DNA of 64,000 nt from Amblyornis subalaris (taxonomy: Eukaryota > Chordata > Aves > Passeriformes > Ptilonorhynchidae), in contig JACAXG010000075.1 in NCBI GenBank assembly GCA_018881555.1, forward strand, positions 3,454,477-3,518,476, in the 5' to 3' direction. The position numbers were made by a program, and so were the translations under genes. Positions 59,432 through 64,000 of the stretch are shown here, piece by piece. Numbering within the stretch: the first letter of the stretch is position 1; each line of letters opens with the position of its first letter. Under the pieces are notes generated by a model that saw only the letters and a list, made by a program, of their open reading frames with translations, did no database searches and was not told where the DNA came from.

Positions 59432-60457
59432 GTAAGTACTTACTACAAGCTGTCCCAGTGACCCTTTTTCCAGGTGTTTTGGCTGCTTAAGCTCTTAAAA
59501 AGCAGGTGCTGCTTTACATTACTGGTGTCTTGAGACCTGCTTGAGCAGCCAGAAGTTTCCTTCAGAGACAGGGAAGGAAGTTTGATACCAAAGGAAAAAA
59601 AGCCATGTAAGTGCTGGTATACAGCAGCTTTGTCTCAGCTGAGGGCAGGAAGGAATAGGGTAATTTTCTTTCCAAAGGGCTGCTGCTTTGAGTCTCCCCA
59701 GAGTAACATTGCTTTGAGTATATGTTTGAAATATTTTGAGACATGTTCATTGTGATAGTGAGAGGAAAGAGAAGCTGCTTGCATTNTTCTTTCCTTTTAG
59801 GGTGGTTCATGTAGTGATCATGAAAGTATTTCTGGCTCGAGCTTCTTTGCATTGCAAAAATACATTGCCTGTCAGCGATGCTGCTCTCACCCCAGTGATT
59901 TTGACCTGGATCCTTCTGATCCCAGTCAAAGATTTAAAATAAGCTAAAAATAGGAGAGGGGGATTTGTTTCCCAGCAGCAGCTGAGGAAACTTCTGACAT
60001 CCCTCGAGCAGTGAGAGAGGGCAGATACCTAAACATCTCAGTACGGTCCTAAGCCTTTGCTTGGGCAGCTCTCCGTGTTTGATTCCTGGGTGTCCCTGCC
60101 CTGCACACAGGGCAGCTGATGGCACAGTAGGAGCTGTCAGCACCCTGTCTTGGACACAAACTCTGTGCATCTTATTTAGGGCTTGGGTAGCTGTAACAGA
60201 TTTTGGAACCAGAGACATGGGTGCCTCTGCCCTCTGAATTGTGGGCACCTTCACTGCTATCCAGGCTTGTTTTGGCATGCTCCAGTTAAGANGTGCAAGC
60301 TCTGGCAGTGTGTGGGGATCCACAGCCTTGCAGGACAGCCTCCTGCATGGTGCCAGCTGATGGGACATAAACAGCATCCTGGATTTGGCTNTTGCTTAGT
60401 GCTCGATACCGGCCTGAGGAAGAAATTACAAACCTGCAAGGATTGTTCTCTTCCTAG
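59432..60457 (+). other. SSH2 intron 7
   Basis: 1026 bases ending at ttctcttcctag. No feature recognised. The 147-codon minus-strand frame at 59934-60377 has no domain and is treated as chance. Confidence 0.85.
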
Positions 60458-60652
60458 GTCTGCTCTGCAGAGTTTACATAAGGCTTGTGAAGTGGCACGG
60501 AGCAACAATTACTATCCAGGGAGCCTCTTCCTCACGTGGGTCAGTTACTATGAGAGCCATATCAACTCCGACCAGTCGTCAGTCAACGAGTGGAATGCCA
60601 TGCAAGATGTCCAGTCCCACCGGCCCGACTCACCCGCCCTCTTCACAGATGT
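60458..60652 (+). CDS. SSH2: SSH2 exon 8
   Basis: The largest coding exon here, 195 bases. G completes Trp, then 64 codons run from SALQSLHKACEVARSN through NYYPGSLFLTWVSYYES to NEWNAMQDVQSHRPDSPALF-TD, and GT begins a valine codon before gtaagt. It completes the SSH-N region. It includes the LHK tripeptide, which I recall being implicated in F-actin binding of Slingshot; that recollection is unverified. The acceptor uses TAG rather than CAG. The sequence is very close to mammalian SSH2 (for example ARSNNYYPG here where mammals have ARAHNYYPG). Confidence 0.98.
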
Positions 60653-62431
60653 GTAAGTGGGTCTGGATCTGCTGAGCCAGTGTTTGACTGTCCCTAAGTA
60701 AGGAGAGAGTTTCCACAAGAGACTGCTCTTAATTAGGTATTAATACAGAGAGGTTTCCTGTTCCAGGTAATAAGTAGACTCCTGGTTAGGTAAACACCAG
60801 CACTGGAAGTTTAGCCNTCCTGGGGCTCCCTTGCATCCTCCTCCAGCCTCTGTTTTCAGTTTAGTTGTTTACCTTGGGCTTCAGGTGTGCAGACCTTTGC
60901 TTCTGCNAGGTAAGTCCCGTGTTACTGGTGAGAGAGGTGTGGTGTACCTAGGCCTTGTCTCTGCTGGTTTTGTCCTCTGGTTTCCAGACCTGGAAGGAAC
61001 AGGTTTCTCTGGACTTTGCTCTTACACTGGCACGTGTCTTAGCATGTGTTCAGACTAACATGGTCTCTTTATCCTTACTCAGTTCCTTTTGCTGTAACGG
61101 GAAGTGTTTATGGACTTCTGAGCCTGTGAGCTCAACAACATCCTTATTGCATCCATCTGATACACCTAAGAGTGGGGGCAAAGAGCAGTGCAGGTTTTTG
61201 TCATTCTGCGGAACTCAGCAAGTGTGAAACAGGAAGGTGCATAGGTCCCAAGCTGCCTCCAGCTAAATATTTGGATATCAGGTGACAGATAGTCCAAAAC
61301 AGCGGCTGAAGTAAATAGGTAGACAATGTGGAAAGGCCAAATTTATAGGCTGTATCAACATTCAAGGTTTACCACCCGTGTCCGTAGTAATTGCTGATGG
61401 TACTGATACCATATAACCTCACAGGTAGTCTGTATCCAGATGTGATGCCAAGTGTGAGGGCTTCAGTTGCCCAGTTTGCAGAAGAAATTACTTCACTGGC
61501 CCCGGCTGCTTTCCCAGGATAATGGTGCCTTTGGTTGATTTATGCTCCCAGATATTTCCTGTTGCTGGAGTTCAGTGAGTGAATAATGATGCTAAGCAGT
61601 TGTTCAGCTGTGAACAAGTCTTCANACTTGATTGTTTTTTAATGTACAAGGAGGGTGGCTGAAAAGTTTTGGCAGGCTGTCAGATTAATATTTTCTTGTA
61701 GCTTTTCATACATAAATTTTATCTAACCCGCCCTTTCCCTGGTGGCAGCAATTGAATGATTTCCCGGGGACACTTAAACAGCATTCTCTTAATGGAGTCC
61801 TGAAATAATGCATGAGGTTAAAAGAACCAGGAACTTCCATGATTTTTATTTGTGAACCAGTTGAACACTTGTAATGTCCATGCCCTCGCCATCCTGGCAG
61901 CCTTCCAGAGAAAGGGAAAGGTGGTGGGAGATGTCACTGCTGGGTCCCTTGTAAAGATGCTGGGTGAGCCAGCCCTGTGCTGCTGCTCTGCTGCAGCTTC
62001 CCCTGGTGTTACTCAGGCTATTTTTGCAGCTGGTGATAAGGCCTCTGGCAGCAGAGGCGGGAGGAATGCAGAGGCTTAGCTGCCCTCGTCTCTCCATGTA
62101 AGGAGTTTTGGAGCTGTTACCTTTCCAAGAAAGGTAGGGAGAGGCTTAGATATTGCTCCAGAGGGTATAATGCAGCCTTCCCAATTTAAATTTTACTAAA
62201 TACCAGAGGTTCTCTGGATGGCTACAATGGATTAGGAGCATTCAGTTGGTGTCTTTCATATATGACTGGGAATCTAAACTGGGCTTTACTGTCACCTGAA
62301 TTCCCTCCAGCTGAGGACATGCTTGGAGGAAGTAGTGTGAGAGTCTGAGACTCTACAGAGTATGCAGTCTATACCTAATTAAAAAGTGCCATGTTTCCCC
62401 TCCCAGTGACTCTGTTGGTTTCTTCTGACAG
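60653..62431 (+). other. SSH2 intron 8
   Basis: 1779 bases between gtaagt and ggtttcttctgacag. No gene, repeat family or RNA gene recognised. Confidence 0.85.
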
Positions 62432-62525
62432 CCCAACTGAGCGGGAACGCACGGAACGGCTCATTAAGACCAAGTTAAGGGAGATCATGATGCAGAAAGA
62501 TTTGGAGAACATCACCTCAAAAGAG
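62432..62525 (+). CDS. SSH2: SSH2 exon 9
   Basis: A 94-base exon. C completes Val, then 31 codons beginning PTERERTERLIKTKLREI and continuing MMQKDLENITSKE, ending at phase 0 before gtgagt. This charged, probably helical segment links the SSH-N region to the DEK-C-like domain; LREIMMQKDLENITSKEIR is the start of that domain. The following intron is only 128 bases. Confidence 0.97.
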
Positions 62526-62653
62526 GTGAGTGGTGAGGGGAGCAGCACTGGAGGTGCTGTTGGGCATACTAGAGAGCTCTGTGCTTTATGCCATGAAGAA
62601 AGTACAGAACAAAAGCTTCACATGACTTNCTTGTGTCCCTCCTGCCCATCCAG
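62526..62653 (+). other. SSH2 intron 9 (128 bases, very short)
   Basis: Canonical gtgagt donor and ctgcccatccag acceptor. The length is not a multiple of three. In the exon 9 frame the intron has no stop codon (one N at 62629 is undetermined), so retention would read through and then run out of frame into exon 10, stopping at 62724-62726. Confidence 0.9.
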
Positions 62654-62782
62654 ATACGCACGGAGCTGGAGATGCAGATGGTGTGTAACCTGCGGGAGTT
62701 CAAAGAGTTCATTGACAATGAAATGATAGTGATCCTTGGGCAGATGGACAGCCCCACACAGATATTTGATCATGTCTTTTTG
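62654..62782 (+). CDS. SSH2: SSH2 exon 10 (DEK-C-like domain)
   Basis: A 129-base exon of exactly 43 codons, phase 0 at both ends: IRTELEMQMVCNLREFKEF, then IDNEMIVILGQMDSPTQIF and DHVFL, before gtaagt. It forms most of the DEK-C-like domain that precedes the phosphatase domain in Slingshot proteins. VFL leads directly into the first strand of the catalytic domain (G-SEWNAS in the family), whose exon is not in the window. Mammalian SSH2 has EHVFL where this has DHVFL. Confidence 0.98.
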
Positions 62783-64000
62783 GTAAGTCTTAACAGTGAA
62801 TTCAAGAGTAAACACTCCTAATGCTTCTCACTGTGATTTGGTTGACACAGGGTCTCTGGAGGAAGTTAAAAAAATTCTGAAGGAGGTTGATCCTAGGGTC
62901 ACATACTCTTAAGCAAGACAGTAATGAACAAGGGCAGCCTGCCTTTTTGGCTGTACTAAACTTTGCCATATAGCACCAAGCTGTAGACTCTGTCACTGGA
63001 GGATGGAAGGGAAAAAGTCATAATTCTGACTTTTTTGGGGCTGTTTCCATTGATNCAAGACCAGTTTTGTGGCTTTAACTGTCCAGGGAACCCACATGCC
63101 AAGTTCTTGGGGTGTACCTGTGTTTGGGAAAGGCATAACTACAGCAAAGAGGGAGGGGAGCTGTGTGACATTCAGGTGGAACGATGCTCTTGGAACACGG
63201 AAAGCTCTGAGTTCACGTGATCCAGGAGGAACAGAGTAATCTAACAAAGAATCCTGGAGATAAGTCACTTAAGGAAACATAAACATTTTGCTGTTTAATG
63301 TTTTGCTTGCTTAGTTGCTGCTGGGGCCTGTCTTAATTACTGCAGCTCCTTCTGGTGAGTCAGCGCTCTGCTGGATTTCCCAGCCCCGGAGCCACGGACA
63401 CAGGTTTGGTCGGGCTGTCTGGCCTGGGAGGTTGGCTCAACTTTAAACAAAGCCATTCCTCTTGGACCGGCTGTTCTTTCCAAATGGAGAGGGCCTCTCC
63501 CAGTCTCCGGCTCAGAAGGGATGGTCTCTGTTAATGTGAGCACTCCCAGCATATCACGCTGGGGTAGAGCCAGGAAAGTTGGAAGTACCTACGATGTAAT
63601 GGATTTTTTTTTTGCAGACTGTGTTATAAGGAGAGAGAGACCTGTTACAAGCTTATGGTGCTGGCCAGAAGCTGTACAGGCAACTGGATCTGCTGCAGGG
63701 CTTGGAGTCTGGGCTCTTAAGTACATTTAATGGGGAGAAGACCTTTCAAACAAGGCTTGCAGCCAGCACCAAGAAGAAGTGTGGTTAGCGTGTNGAATAA
63801 GAGTATTGGCAAAGCAGCTGCTGTGGTGAGGAGCAGTGCTGCTGGGGCTGNGCACCAGCTTCACTCAGAAGCACACTCATGTGTGCTGCAAGGCAGAGTT
63901 GTACTGTGAGGGCTCTGGAAGGCAAGGAGCTGTTTCCTTAGGGAGTGCTAGCACACTCAGGGAGTGCTAAAATAACTAAGAAGGAAACAAGAGACCTNAT
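62783..64000 (+). other. SSH2 intron 10 (5' part)
   Basis: Starts with gtaagt and runs to the window end. I looked for the next exon (GSEWNASNLEDLQ) in all frames and did not see it. It contains a short direct repeat at 63940-63969. No other feature recognised. Confidence 0.85.
63940..63969. repeat. Short tandem duplication (agggagtgcta, period 19)
   Basis: agggagtgcta occurs at 63940-63950 and again at 63959-63969 with gcacactc between, so about 1.6 copies of a 19-base unit. Probably a small local duplication. Confidence 0.7.

Larger units (their letters stand above)
1..64000 (+). other. SSH2: SSH2 gene body, partial (intron 1 to intron 10)
   Basis: The whole window lies within one gene. 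The nine conventional exons joined read ISESFLTVKGAALF, DLQQHLQAMFILLRPED, RLESTYQNRTRYMVVV, GLVLPLWSDTLIHLDGDG, EVARSNNYYPGSLFLTWV, EWNAMQDVQSHRPDSPALF and so on, which I recognise as Slingshot homolog 2 rather than SSH1 or SSH3. Known family role: a dual-specificity phosphatase that reactivates ADF/cofilin by removing phosphate from Ser3, so controlling actin turnover. Only the N-terminal regulatory half is here. The catalytic exons and the long C-terminal tail lie to the right, and the usual first exon to the left. Exon numbers used here assume the usual vertebrate structure. Intron sizes are about 30.1 kb, 4.6 kb, 4.7 kb, 2.4 kb, 0.8 kb, 1.0 kb, 1.8 kb and 128 bases for introns 2 to 9. Confidence 0.95.

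Noticed and set aside
62783..64000. Search for the first catalytic-domain exon (GSEWNAS...)
   Set aside because: Not seen in any frame after exon 10. The intron runs past the window end.
1..64000. CRISPR arrays, operons, prophage or insertion sequences
   Set aside because: No regular spaced repeats and no prokaryotic gene organisation. The exon-intron structure and CpG island are those of a vertebrate nuclear gene.

Overview
The window is a stretch of vertebrate, most likely avian, nuclear genome lying inside one plus-strand gene: SSH2, the cofilin phosphatase Slingshot homolog 2. Nine short coding exons with canonical splice sites and unbroken phase encode the amino-terminal, non-catalytic part of the protein. 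They are 16349-16392, 46536-46639, 51250-51314, 56012-56133, 58536-58604, 59366-59431, 60458-60652, 62432-62525 and 62654-62782. Together they hold 888 bases (296 codons) with no frameshift or stop. The bird assignment rests on the near-identity to the vertebrate SSH2 protein, compact introns, and a CR1 LINE 3' end of the avian type at about 25665-25762. No Alu, B1 or L1 sequence was seen.

Layout: bases 1-16348 are the 3' part of intron 1. The usual first coding exon, for the peptide beginning MALVTVQRSP, was not found and should lie upstream. Exon 2 is a 44-base exon for an acidic peptide. Intron 2 is about 30 kb and contains the only strong CpG island of the window (about 27450-28315). That island carries a candidate second promoter and an alternative first coding exon (27755-27810, peptide MIPYFSDNAVISQGAIAQ). 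Its donor has the same phase as exon 2, so both can splice in frame to exon 3 at 46536. From 46.5 kb onward the exons cluster. They encode the Slingshot N-terminal (SSH-N) region and then the DEK-C-like domain. The window ends inside the next intron, before the dual-specificity phosphatase domain.

How it fits together: the two first exons would give two SSH2 proteins. They differ only in the extreme N-terminus and share the F-actin/cofilin recognition part and the downstream catalytic domain. An overlapping upstream ORF in the alternative first exon could reduce translation of that form. The rest of the window is intronic. It holds simple repeats, one CR1 fragment, some chance ORFs (longest 321 codons at 12661-13626) and several stretches that look like candidate conserved non-coding elements by composition only. 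I found no second gene, no RNA gene I would defend, and no bacterial-type system. Single Ns are scattered through the window and look like masked heterozygous or low-confidence positions.
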